59,768 bases of DNA from Candidatus Saccharibacteria bacterium UBA3218. Its GTDB lineage: Bacteria; Patescibacteriota; Saccharimonadia; Saccharimonadales; Saccharimonadaceae. The first letter of the stretch is position 1; the number at the start of each line of letters is the position of its first letter. This document shows positions 9,202-15,819 of the stretch, in pieces. The stretch lies in assembly GCA_002363125.1 (NCBI GenBank), contig DEWE01000010.1:1-59768 (forward strand). The letters run 5' to 3'. Made by a program: the position numbers and the translations under genes. A model generated the notes under the pieces. It made no database searches and was not told the DNA's origin. It was given only the letters and a program-made list of their open reading frames with translations.

Positions 9202-9711
9202 TCATGCTGCCAACTTTCTGTTATATGAATTATCTAAATTGGCCTCCATAGCATCTCTTGCTGTATCGTAAAAATCTGCAACGTTACCATCGCGGCCAAG
9301 TTTGTTGACCGCCTTGTCTACTTCGTTGATAGCTTTTGTGCTCAATTTTTTGTCAGTCTTAATAACCGTCCTGTCAAAACTGGCCTCTATGATCTCGCCC
9401 GTAGTTTTCGTATCCTTATTTTCGGATGTAGAAACAGGCGGCATGCCAACTTCTACTATTTTACCTAGTTCAGTCTCTCCTGAAGGAGCTATTTCTGCCT
9501 CGCTTGGAATAGTTTCTTGAGAATTAACGACTTTATTTCCAAAATCACGAGGATTTCTTGCTGCCGCAATTTTGTTCCAATTCGCAGATTCATTCGAAAG
9601 ACTAAGGTTGTCGTCTAATTCTGGATTTTTTGTTTGTGCAGACGAACTATCAGCGCCGGCACCGGCGGTGAAAAAATTGTTATCATTTTGACTGGTATGA
9701 CCATAGTCCAT
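9202..9711 (-). CDS. Hypothetical acidic protein next to the VirD4-like ATPase
   Basis: I do not recognise this 169-aa protein. It has no signal peptide or membrane helix. The first ~110 residues are polar and low in complexity (Asn, Ser, Glu, Thr), and the C-terminal third is a likely helical region (KKLSTKAINEVDKAVNKLG). It is directly upstream of the VirD4-like gene on the same strand (58-bp gap). An extended -10 box (TGATAAAAT; hexamer 9723-9718) ends 6 nt before the ATG, which supports both the start and expression. A role with the ATPase is only suggested by position. Confidence 0.7.
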   Translation of the reverse strand: MDYGHTSQNDNNFFTAGAGADSSSAQTKNPELDDNLSLSNESANWNKIAAARNPRDFGNKVVNSQETIPSEAEIAPSGETELGKIVEVGMPPVSTSENKDTKTTGEIIEASFDRTVIKTDKKLSTKAINEVDKAVNKLGRDGNVADFYDTARDAMEANLDNSYNRKLAA

Positions 9712-9728
9712 ATGCTTATTTTATCACA

Positions 9729-10082
9729 CTATACACGTTTTGCCATTAAAAATTCAGCTAGAAATATAAACAAGCAAATTAGACTAGTAGTCCAGAGGTT
9801 AATTGCTCCAAATGAGCGCGCCATTAGGAACATAATGGGTCCGAAAGCCAGTATTGCAGAGTAAAGATAATCTTTATTTTGGAAAGTATTTTTTTTGAAA
9901 GCTAGTCGCATAAAGCTCTGAAATAGCATAGTGACCACCCCAAACGAAACGAGATAAACTATTGTAAAAAATAATAAAACTCCGAGCGGACCAATTGCCG
10001 TCGGAGAAGTAAGGTTCAGCATAAGTATTAAAGCTGCGAGTCCAACTATGCTGATAAAAACTATAAAACGGTTACGTTTCAT
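9729..10082 (-). CDS. Small multi-pass membrane protein, unknown function
   Basis: About 117 aa with four hydrophobic helices. Start chosen at 10082 (MKRNRFIVFISIVGL), not at an upstream ATG at 10118: TATAAT (10095-10090, preceded by TGA) ends 7 nt before this ATG, and a promoter inside the coding sequence would be odd. Helix-rich, with short loops and a final basic KRV. No family recognised. Separate promoter from the gene downstream at 9711. Confidence 0.7.
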   Translation of the reverse strand: MKRNRFIVFISIVGLAALILMLNLTSPTAIGPLGVLLFFTIVYLVSFGVVTMLFQSFMRLAFKKNTFQNKDYLYSAILAFGPIMFLMARSFGAINLWTTSLICLFIFLAEFLMAKRV

Positions 10083-10117
10083 AGATTTTATTATATCACG
10101 ATTCTGGTAAGCCCCCA

Positions 10118-10475
10118 AGTATTTTTTAGGAGGGGTAGGGGTTATCCGGTGCTAAAAAATCGTAACTATTGACCGCAACCCCTTTTCCCTTAATTGACCG
10201 CTTCACATTAGGTGAAGCATTGTCCTTGCTGTCTTATCTTTCATTCTGGTTTGTAGTTCTAGAAGGTGCTAATGAAAGTTTTGACTGCGCGCTCGACGCT
10301 TTTGTTTAGCGGAGCTCTAGGTAATTCCTATGGTTGTAATTTATGGCTAGAAATTACCTTTTCGCCCGCCAAATTTTATGGTTTTCTAGTCTTTTTTCGC
10401 CATTTTGTTTTCATATTTTTTCCTTTTGTTTTTAGTTTTTATGTTAGTCTCACGACTACTTTTATACTAGCATAA
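10118..10475 (-). other. Unexplained transcribed region with a short basic ORF and hairpins
   Basis: No conventional gene fits here. On the minus strand a promoter is visible: TTGATT (10492-10487), 17 bp, TAGTAT (10469-10464) with TG one base upstream. The predicted RNA opens with a small hairpin TAGTC-GTGA-GACTA. It then carries a Shine-Dalgarno-like AAAAGG and a 12-codon ORF (MKTKWRKKTRKP, about 10417-10379), then a hairpin with GGTAATT/AATTACC arms. Further on, GCGGTCAAT occurs twice about 29 bp apart, beside a CTTCACC/GGTGAAG-like hairpin. It could be a regulatory RNA, a leader peptide region or decayed sequence. I saw no match to 6S, SRP RNA or known riboswitches. Confidence 0.35.
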
Positions 10476-10607
10476 GTTTTATAAAAAATCAATAGATTTG
10501 TTCAAGTTTTATAGAGTATTTTTTACAACAATTACTCTATTTATTCCCTGTTCTAAAAATTTATTCGTATTGTTGTATATTTTACAACAATATAAGAAAA
10601 ATGTATC

Positions 10608-10630
10608 AAAAAATGCCTATGATCGGCATT
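10608..10630 (-). terminator. Rho-independent terminator of tmRNA
   Basis: On the minus strand AATGCC-GATCATA-GGCATT followed by a T run, about 18 nt beyond the CCA end of ssrA. A second AT-rich inverted repeat (TTGTTGTA/TACAACAA, 10571-10592) follows. The stretch to 10475 holds nothing else I can name. Confidence 0.75.
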
Positions 10631-10647
10631 AAAAATTTTATACATTG

Positions 10648-11002
10648 TGGTGGAGCTGGGGGATACTGCCTCCCCGTCCGAAATATCACGGGAACATGAT
10701 TCTACGTGCATAGTTTTCTGTTTTTGTCTTGGCAAAAATTGTTAGCGGCAGAAAACGAAACTAGCAAAAGCCATGGCTAATTTTCGAGCTACTTTACGCC
10801 AACTAAATAGCTTTATCCTCGTAGTATGATAATCCTGCTTCTACGAAGCCTTAAAGCAAGACCAGCCTATAATAAATTAGGCATATGCTGGCATGTATGC
10901 TACATGCGCAGTCTTAGTGTTTTTAGCACTTATTCAATACTTACGGTATTTAATCGACACGCTTCATGTTTGTTAATAATTCGTCTAAGCTTTGTCAGCC
11001 CC
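10648..11002 (-). ncRNA. ssrA: Transfer-messenger RNA (tmRNA)
   Basis: Rescues stalled ribosomes by adding a degradation tag. The 5' end GGGGCTG (11002-10996) pairs with CAGCTCC before ACCA (10658-10648) to give a 7-bp acceptor stem. The tag frame runs 10927-10877: resume codon GCT, then AKNTKTAHVAYMPAYA and TAA, ending in a small hydrophobic degron (-AYA). The promoter TGATATAAT (hexamer 11018-11013) lies 10 nt upstream of the mature end, and a terminator follows. About 355 nt is typical. Odd: the T arm reads GGGGA-GGCAGTA-TCCCC, so the stem is intact but the loop lacks the usual TTC motif. Confidence 0.93.
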
Positions 11003-11054
11003 AACTAGTATTATTATATCACATTTTATGTAAAAAATAAATTGCTGGAGCTAG

Positions 11055-11161
11055 AAAAAGACCGGTAACTGCGAGGAAAACCGGTCTTTTGTGTAGAGTG
11101 TGGAGTTATTTTGGCTAAATTTTTGTTTTGACCTTTTGAATAATTTTTTTATTCAAAAGCT
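11055..11161 (-). ncRNA. Candidate small RNA with its own consensus promoter and terminator
   Basis: Minus-strand TTGACA (11196-11191), exactly 17 bp, TATTAT (11173-11168), giving a start near 11161. The RNA of about 107 nt has no ATG. It holds a perfect 10-bp hairpin (TTTTGAATAA/TTATTCAAAA, 11158-11134) and ends in a strong terminator (AAAAGACCGG ... CCGGTCTTTTT, 11090-11055). It sits between tmRNA and the divergent yifB. No RNA family recognised. Confidence 0.55.
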
Positions 11162-11167
11162 ACCTCT

Positions 11168-11196
11168 ATAATATCGCGAAAAAATGCTAATGTCAA
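11168..11196 (-). promoter_or_regulatory. Consensus -35/-10 promoter of the candidate small RNA
   Basis: TTGACA-17 bp-TATTAT on the minus strand, one of the best -35/-10 pairs in the window, with no protein-coding gene downstream before the terminator at 11055-11090. Confidence 0.65.
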
Positions 11197-11327
11197 TACA
11201 TTTTTTGTGCAATTTTTTAGTTTTTTTGAAAAGTTTTCCACAAGTAAATGGCTGGTAGAGAACGGTAAAAAAGCATAGGCGGTTCGTGATGGTTGAAAAA
11301 AATTAGTGACCATGATAGCAACAATGC

Positions 11328-12839
11328 ATGATAGCAAAAATACATTCAGCAATCCCCCACGGCTTCGGGGGCAAAATGGTAGAAGTCGAGGGCGATATGA
11401 ACAAAGGTCTGCCTGCTTTTAATATTGTAGGCATGGCAAATAAAACTATAAATGAAGCAAAAGAACGAGTGCGCAGTGCCATAACGAATTCGCAGTTTAG
11501 TTTTCCGAGCAAAAAAATAACCATTAGTCTGGCGCCAGCGGAATTACAAAAAGACGGAGCGTATTTGGATCTTCCTATTGCTTTGTCGGTACTGGTTTTG
11601 TCTGGGCAATTAATAAAAGAAGACGTGGCTAAAAAATTATTTGTGGGAGAACTATCATTGAATGGTGAACTTAGACCAATAAAAGGCATTATAAATGTAA
11701 TAGAAGCCGCAAAAAAGGCAGGTTACACGGAAGTCTATGTTCCGATAAATAACTTAGCGCAGGCCTCATTAATTAGCGGAATAACGATTTTTGGGGTTGA
11801 TACGCTGCAAAATTTATTTCTTGCGCTAAAAGAACAGCTTAATCTCTCTAAGGCTACGAATAATAATTTTCTGCCAATGAAAACAAAAATGCAAAATAAT
11901 GTGTTCCTCGATCACGTTCGTGGACAAAAGTTAGCAAAACGGGCAATGGAAATAGCTATTGCTGGGCATCATAATATTCTGATTTCTGGGCCGCCTGGAT
12001 CTGGAAAAACCCTACTTGCAAAAGCAGCAGCCAATTTGCTACCGGATCTTACGCCCGAAGAAAAGATTGATATCACAAAAATCTATTCCATTGCTGGGCT
12101 TTCGACTGATGAAATTGTGGAGCAAAGACCTTTTAGAAACCCACATCACACCGCAAGTTCTACTTCTATAATTGGCGGTGGAGCAGCGGCTAGTCCTGGT
12201 GAGATTTCTCTGGCGCATAAAGGCATACTTTTCTTAGATGAAATACCAGAATTCCAGAGATCGGTCTTAGAGGCACTACGCCAACCATTGGAAGATAAGG
12301 AAATTTCTATTTCTAGAGCAAATCATAAAACTACCTACCCGGCAGATTTTATGCTGGTAGCTACGATGAACCCCTGCCCTTGCGGATATCTTGGTGACCC
12401 GACACATGAATGTAAATGCACTGAGATACAGATTCAGAATTACCAAAAGAAGCTTTCTGGACCGTTATTCGATCGTATTGACATAAATATTACTGTAGAA
12501 AAAGTGGAAAATACTGATTTACTAAAACCTTTGCTGGATAAATCTGACGAGCATACTGTTGTAAAAAATAATATAACAGAGGCAATTTTACGACAAAAAG
12601 CTCGTTATGGCAGGGACGGAGTCTATAATAGTTCCCTTTCTAGTTTTGAAGTTTCCCAAAAGATTAAAATGGAGCCGCAAGCCGAAAAATTGCTGGCTAG
12701 TGCCTCAGAAAAACTAAATCTATCGGCTAGATCATATTTTAAGACCATTAAAGTCGCACAAACGATCGCTGATCTAGATAATTCTAATATAATCTTGGTT
12801 AAACACCTGGCCGAGGCTTTGAATTATCGGAAAAGATAG
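11328..12839 (+). CDS. comM: YifB/ComM-family Mg-chelatase-like AAA+ ATPase
   Basis: Member of the YifB/ComM family. In naturally transforming bacteria ComM is a branch-migration helicase that aids integration of incoming DNA. Residues 1-170 are the conserved N-terminal domain (GLPAFNIVGMANKTINEAKERVRSAI). Walker A is GPPGSGKTLLA (near 221), Walker B is GILFLDEIPEF, and the Cys-rich motif NPCPCGYLGDPTHECKC is intact. 503 aa matches the family, and the start aligns with family N-termini (MxAKxHSA). A tandem CATGATAGCA repeat (11311 and 11327) precedes the start. I see no strong promoter or Shine-Dalgarno. It suggests natural competence in this organism. Confidence 0.92.
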   Translation: MIAKIHSAIPHGFGGKMVEVEGDMNKGLPAFNIVGMANKTINEAKERVRSAITNSQFSFPSKKITISLAPAELQKDGAYLDLPIALSVLVLSGQLIKEDVAKKLFVGELSLNGELRPIKGIINVIEAAKKAGYTEVYVPINNLAQASLISGITIFGVDTLQNLFLALKEQLNLSKATNNNFLPMKTKMQNNVFLDHVRGQKLAKRAMEIAIAGHHNILISGPPGSGKTLLAKAAANLLPDLTPEEKIDITKIYSIAGLSTDEIVEQRPFRNPHHTASSTSIIGGGAAASPGEISLAHKGILFLDEIPEFQRSVLEALRQPLEDKEISISRANHKTTYPADFMLVATMNPCPCGYLGDPTHECKCTEIQIQNYQKKLSGPLFDRIDINITVEKVENTDLLKPLLDKSDEHTVVKNNITEAILRQKARYGRDGVYNSSLSSFEVSQKIKMEPQAEKLLASASEKLNLSARSYFKTIKVAQTIADLDNSNIILVKHLAEALNYRKR

Positions 12840-12911
12840 ATAAAAATGATAGGGCGAGCTCCCAGAGAAAACTTTTTCATATTATCTATTGCTTATTTAA
12901 GCGTTTTTTGT

Positions 12912-12917
12912 TATAAT
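12912..12917 (+). promoter_or_regulatory. -10 box of the infC-rpmI-rplT-rpmB operon
   Basis: TATAAT preceded by TGT (extended -10), about 37 nt before the proposed infC start. The resulting leader of about 30 nt is too short for the long attenuator seen before infC or L20 in many bacteria. 12840-12911 shows no gene. Confidence 0.65.
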
Positions 12918-12953
12918 TACTAACAGGTTAATTCAAGAGAAGAAAGGAATATC

Positions 12954-13472
12954 ATAAAAACTACATCGCGCACTCGCCTCAATTCGGAAATCCGTTATCC
13001 AGAGGTACGCGTAATTGGTTCTAGTGGAGAGCAACTGGGCATTATGTCTAGTCGCGAAGCCCAAATTCTCGCGAATGAGCAGGGGGTGGATTTAGTAGAA
13101 ATTGCTGCTAATGCTAACCCGCCGGTCGTCAAGATCATTGACTGGGGTAAATACCAATACCAGAAAATGAAAGAAGATGCCAAGAATCGTAAAAAAGCTC
13201 GAGAAAAACAGTCCGAGCTAAAACAGATGAAGATTGGTCTCAAGATTGGCGACAACGACCTTAACATTAAAGTCCGCAAGATGCGCGGTTTCCTAGATGA
13301 TGGTGATCGTGTGAAGATATTGATTGTCTTCCGTGGTCGCGAGATGGCTCATAAAGAGCTCGGCAACGAACTTTTAAATAAAGTCATCGGTCTTTTGGGG
13401 GAAGATGTCGTAATGGAAGGCAAAGCACAACTAAACGGACGCAATCTATCAGTGCAAGTTCGGAAGAAGTAA
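12954..13472 (+). CDS. infC: Translation initiation factor IF-3, non-AUG start
   Basis: IF-3 binds the 30S subunit, prevents premature 50S joining and checks start codons. The conserved N-terminal domain (LNSEIRYPEVRVIGSSGEQLGI) begins well before the first in-frame ATG at 13044, so that ATG cannot be the start. The open frame runs back to a stop at 12921 and contains no ATG, GTG or TTG. Only ATC (12951) and ATA (12954) follow the Shine-Dalgarno AAAGGA (12943-12948), and ATA has the better 5-nt spacing. This gives 172 aa, a normal IF-3. A rare start codon on infC is the classic arrangement for IF-3 autoregulation (AUU in E. coli). First gene of an operon with rpmI, rplT and rpmB. Confidence 0.9.
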   Translation: MKTTSRTRLNSEIRYPEVRVIGSSGEQLGIMSSREAQILANEQGVDLVEIAANANPPVVKIIDWGKYQYQKMKEDAKNRKKAREKQSELKQMKIGLKIGDNDLNIKVRKMRGFLDDGDRVKILIVFRGREMAHKELGNELLNKVIGLLGEDVVMEGKAQLNGRNLSVQVRKK

Positions 13473-13542
13473 TTTCCTACTTCCACGGCTTCCTGGTTGC
13501 ACTTTTGGGGGATAATATTAACTAATAACTAAAGGAAAACCT

Positions 13543-13737
13543 ATGCCAAAGCTAAAAACGCATAAAGGTACCGCTAAGCGAATCAAGATCACTGGATCTG
13601 GTAAGTTAGTTCGTGAGCGGGCTTTCGGGAATCATATTCTCGCTAAAAAATCTAAAGCCAGAAAACGCAACATGAAAACTGCTGCGACGATTGATGGCAA
13701 AATCAAGAAAAACATTAAGACGGCATTGGGGGTATAA
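13543..13737 (+). CDS. rpmI: Ribosomal protein bL35
   Basis: 64-aa basic 50S protein. MPKLKTHKGTAKRIKITGSGK is the canonical bL35 start, and the C-terminal half carries the basic KKSKARKRN stretch. It has its own Shine-Dalgarno (AAAGGA). The 70-bp gap after infC includes GATAATATT, which could act as an internal -10. Conserved infC-rpmI-rplT order. Confidence 0.96.
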   Translation: MPKLKTHKGTAKRIKITGSGKLVRERAFGNHILAKKSKARKRNMKTAATIDGKIKKNIKTALGV

Positions 13738-13739
13738 TT

Positions 13740-14087
13740 ATGAGAGTTAAAAGAGGTGTCGCGGCACACGCGAAACATAAGAAAATTTTGAAAGCTGCCA
13801 AGGGGATGCAGCATGCACGCACTCGTAGCTTTCGTCTAGGTAAGCAAGGTGTTATTAAAGCTTTGCAATATAGCTATCGTGATCGTCGCAATAAAAAGCG
13901 TGATCTTCGTGCGCTATGGATTACCCGTATCAATAACGCTTCCCGTGAACTTGGTGTTTCTTATTCTCAACTTATCGCCGGGATGAAAGCCAAGAATATC
14001 TCGCTCGATCGCAAAGTGTTAGCCGATCTTGCAGTAAATAATCCAGAAGCATTTAAGGCAATTGTAAACACGGTAAAGGAGAAATAA
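13740..14087 (+). CDS. rplT: Ribosomal protein bL20
   Basis: 115-aa 50S assembly protein starting 2 bp after rpmI. The hallmark MRVKRGVAAHAKHKKILKAAKGMQ and YRDRRNKKRDLRALWI segments are clear. In many bacteria bL20 represses its own operon. I see no classic L20-binding leader here, so regulation may differ or be internal. Confidence 0.97.
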   Translation: MRVKRGVAAHAKHKKILKAAKGMQHARTRSFRLGKQGVIKALQYSYRDRRNKKRDLRALWITRINNASRELGVSYSQLIAGMKAKNISLDRKVLADLAVNNPEAFKAIVNTVKEK

Positions 14088-14088
14088 G

Positions 14089-14316
14089 ATGGCAATTTGT
14101 GAAATTACCGGCAAGGGTAAAATATACGGTCACAACGTATCTTTCTCCCAACGCCATACTCGTAAAGTATTCAAGCCAAACGTATCAAAGAGAACCTTGA
14201 TTATCAACGGTCAAAAAATCAAATGTAACGTATCTGCTCACGCATTACGCACATTGAAGAAAAAAGGCTTGATTGAGAGCCCAAAGGCTCGTGCTGAGAA
14301 AAAAGCGAGTAAATAA
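14089..14316 (+). CDS. rpmB: Ribosomal protein bL28
   Basis: 75-aa 50S protein: MAICEITGKGKIYGHNVSFSQRHTRKVFKPNV is the bL28 signature. It is the C-minus (zinc-free) type, since only one Cys of the first CxxC pair is present. Starts 1 bp after rplT and ends the operon at the bidirectional terminator. Its location directly after infC-rpmI-rplT is not the common arrangement. Confidence 0.95.
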   Translation: MAICEITGKGKIYGHNVSFSQRHTRKVFKPNVSKRTLIINGQKIKCNVSAHALRTLKKKGLIESPKARAEKKASK

Positions 14317-14331
14317 CAGCTGATAGACAAC

Positions 14332-14359
14332 AAAAATCCACCCTTTGGGGTGGATTTTT
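14332..14359. terminator. Bidirectional terminator between rpmB and rnpB
   Basis: Perfect stem AAAAATCCACCC/GGGTGGATTTTT with a TTTG loop. The A and T tracts flank both sides, so it can end both the rightward ribosomal operon and the leftward RNase P RNA. Confidence 0.85.
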
Positions 14360-14361
14360 GA

Positions 14362-14697
14362 TATGAGCCGTCGGTAAGCCGGGTTCTGTAACTATATATA
14401 ATATATAGTTGATGGCCATCTATCTTGACGTTACATTGCTATAACGTTCTAGCGGTGGGCGCACATCCTCGAGCGAAGGTGTATAGTGCTCCTTGCAACA
14501 GGTAGGGTTTGCCTCCGTATCGCATCGCTACGACACGCTGTGAGCTCTTACCTCACTCTTTTCACCCTTACCCCAAAGGGGCGGTATAAGTTTCTGTGGT
14601 ACTTTCCCTATCCTTACGGACGGTCGCCGTTAGCGACTACCATGCTCTGTGTTGCCCGGACTTTCCTCTTATAAAAAGCGGCCATCTTTTGGGCTCC
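14362..14697 (-). ncRNA. rnpB: RNase P RNA
   Basis: Catalytic RNA that matures tRNA 5' ends. The universally conserved GAGGAAAGTCCGGGC is near the 5' end (about 14670-14650), ACAGAACCCGGCTTA is near the 3' end, and GAGCC/GGCTC closes helix P1. The promoter TGATATAAT (hexamer 14708-14703) sits about 7 nt before the inferred 5' end. About 336 nt; exact ends are estimates. Confidence 0.93.
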
Positions 14698-14708
14698 GTA
14701 TTATTATA

Positions 14709-15557
14709 TCATTTTTGCAAAATTCCGTCTATGGCGGAGTTGGCCTCGGAGTCGGCAATTGTGTTTTCGCTGCGAGGGACATGAACGAATGAAACTGCGT
14801 CAAAGTTTTCGAGCTTTTGCTGAATATCTTGGTAGATAGAGACAATATCGCGATTTTTTACATGAAAAATACCGTTTAGTTGATTGATCACCATTAAACT
14901 ATCAGATATAAATCGCACCGATTTATATCCTAACTCAATTGCTCGCTCTATGCCCCTGCGCATAGCAATATACTCCGCCAAGCGAGAAGTAGAGAAGCCA
15001 ATAAATTCACCACCTTTCTCAACGATCTTACCGCTGCTATCGTGTATACAGTAACCAATACCAGATGGGCCTGGATTTCCACGAGACGCACCGTCCACGT
15101 TGATCGTGACACCATTGGCCGTGTCGCGCGGAGAAAGATGGCCAGAGCCAAGTTTACTTTCTTCGATCTCGAGTACAGACATACTGGCCTCATTGAGATG
15201 AATACCTGGATTTGCAAGATCTTTAATAAATTTATAAGCAGAATACCTATCGCGAGGGTTGGGTTTACTTTGCCCAGATATATTTAATTCATATACAATA
15301 TATAGATTACTAAGTTGGCTAGATCCTTCTGGAGCAAGAAAGGTAATAACATCTTTGAGCTGAACAATCGTCGCATCTAGGCCAGTGTATTCATTAAGAG
15401 AGCGGGCCATAGCTTCTTCTGGCTGTTCGCCAAATTTAATCTTGCCAGTGGGAAGTTCCCAAAAAGCCGGCGATTCACTACGACCCCGGCTGCGCTTGAA
15501 AACTAAAACCCCCTCTTCATTTTTTATTAAACCAACTACGCGAATTCTTTGTTTCAT
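14709..15557 (-). CDS. Nudix-domain and RNase HI fusion protein
   Basis: Two domains in one 282-aa chain. Residues about 1-150 are a Nudix fold. Its box GKIKFGEQPEEAMARSLNEY keeps the first Gly and Glu, but REUxEE reads RSLNEY, so pyrophosphatase activity is doubtful. Residues about 160-280 are RNase HI-like with INVDGASRGNPGPSGIG, a Glu in SRLAEYIAM, an Asp in FISDSLMVINQL and a final Asp in TIADSEAN, so the catalytic acidic set looks complete. Start chosen at 15557 (MKQRIRVVGLI): the Nudix strand begins there and AAGAGGTGG precedes it. A reading frame upstream lies within a structured leader and is unlikely to be translated. Confidence 0.85.
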   Translation of the reverse strand: MKQRIRVVGLIKNEEGVLVFKRSRGRSESPAFWELPTGKIKFGEQPEEAMARSLNEYTGLDATIVQLKDVITFLAPEGSSQLSNLYIVYELNISGQSKPNPRDRYSAYKFIKDLANPGIHLNEASMSVLEIEESKLGSGHLSPRDTANGVTINVDGASRGNPGPSGIGYCIHDSSGKIVEKGGEFIGFSTSRLAEYIAMRRGIERAIELGYKSVRFISDSLMVINQLNGIFHVKNRDIVSIYQDIQQKLENFDAVSFVHVPRSENTIADSEANSAIDGILQK

Positions 15558-15704
15558 CCCACCTCTTATCATAAGAGCCCCGTCAGCCTGTTTTCCCCGT
15601 AATATATACAAGGTGGGTAAAATCTTATGCGATACACCCACGGGTGTAAGCCACGAAATCCCTATAACATGATTATTCAGGAAAATCATGTTGCCGATAG
15701 GGCT
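15558..15704 (-). promoter_or_regulatory. Structured 5' leader with mutually exclusive pairings, candidate RNA switch
   Basis: The promoter TGATATAAT (hexamer 15716-15711) predicts a leader of about 147 nt. It begins with a strong hairpin (ATAGGG/CCCTAT outside, AATCATGTT/AACATGATT inside, 15702-15660, minus-strand transcript). Next TACACCC (15648-15642) can pair with GGGTGTA (15639-15633). Alternatively GTGGGT (15641-15636) can pair with ACCCAC (15618-15613). The same CCCACC (15617-15612) can also pair with GGTGGG (15563-15558), which is part of the ribosome binding site next to the ATG. These exclusive options are typical of translational switches. No known riboswitch class recognised. Confidence 0.5.
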
Positions 15705-15726
15705 AGTTTAATTATATCATACTCTC

Positions 15727-15806
15727 GACGGGTCCTGCCGGCTTTTCCTCCCCCAAAATTTTGCTTTGCAAACATTTTGGGGACCCCCCTCCAGCCGTCA
15801 CCCGTC
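15727..15806. repeat. GC-rich palindromic element (family P4), intergenic
   Basis: Short arms GACGGGT (15727-15733) and ACCCGTC (15800-15806) enclose a second palindrome with CCCCAAAA/TTTTGGGG. Minus-strand landmarks (GGGTGACGG, then GGGGGGTCCCC, then GGGGGAGGAAAAGC, then CAGGACCC) follow the same order in the element inside the DAG-kinase gene at 54886. It lies between the M50 protease gene and the promoter of the Nudix-RNase H gene. Confidence 0.65.
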
Positions 15807-15819
15807 AATGATAAGATTT

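Noticed and set aside
10266..10475. 69-codon open frame on the plus strand in the 10.1-10.5 kb region
   Set aside because: Phe-rich translation of an AT-rich region, no ribosome site or promoter; the opposite strand has the better promoter signals.
11230..11245. DnaA-box-like TTTTCCACA upstream of yifB
   Set aside because: A single box with no cluster, dnaA or dnaN nearby; not enough for an origin.
13044..13472. infC starting at the ATG at 13044
   Set aside because: This would remove the conserved first 30 residues of the IF-3 N-terminal domain.
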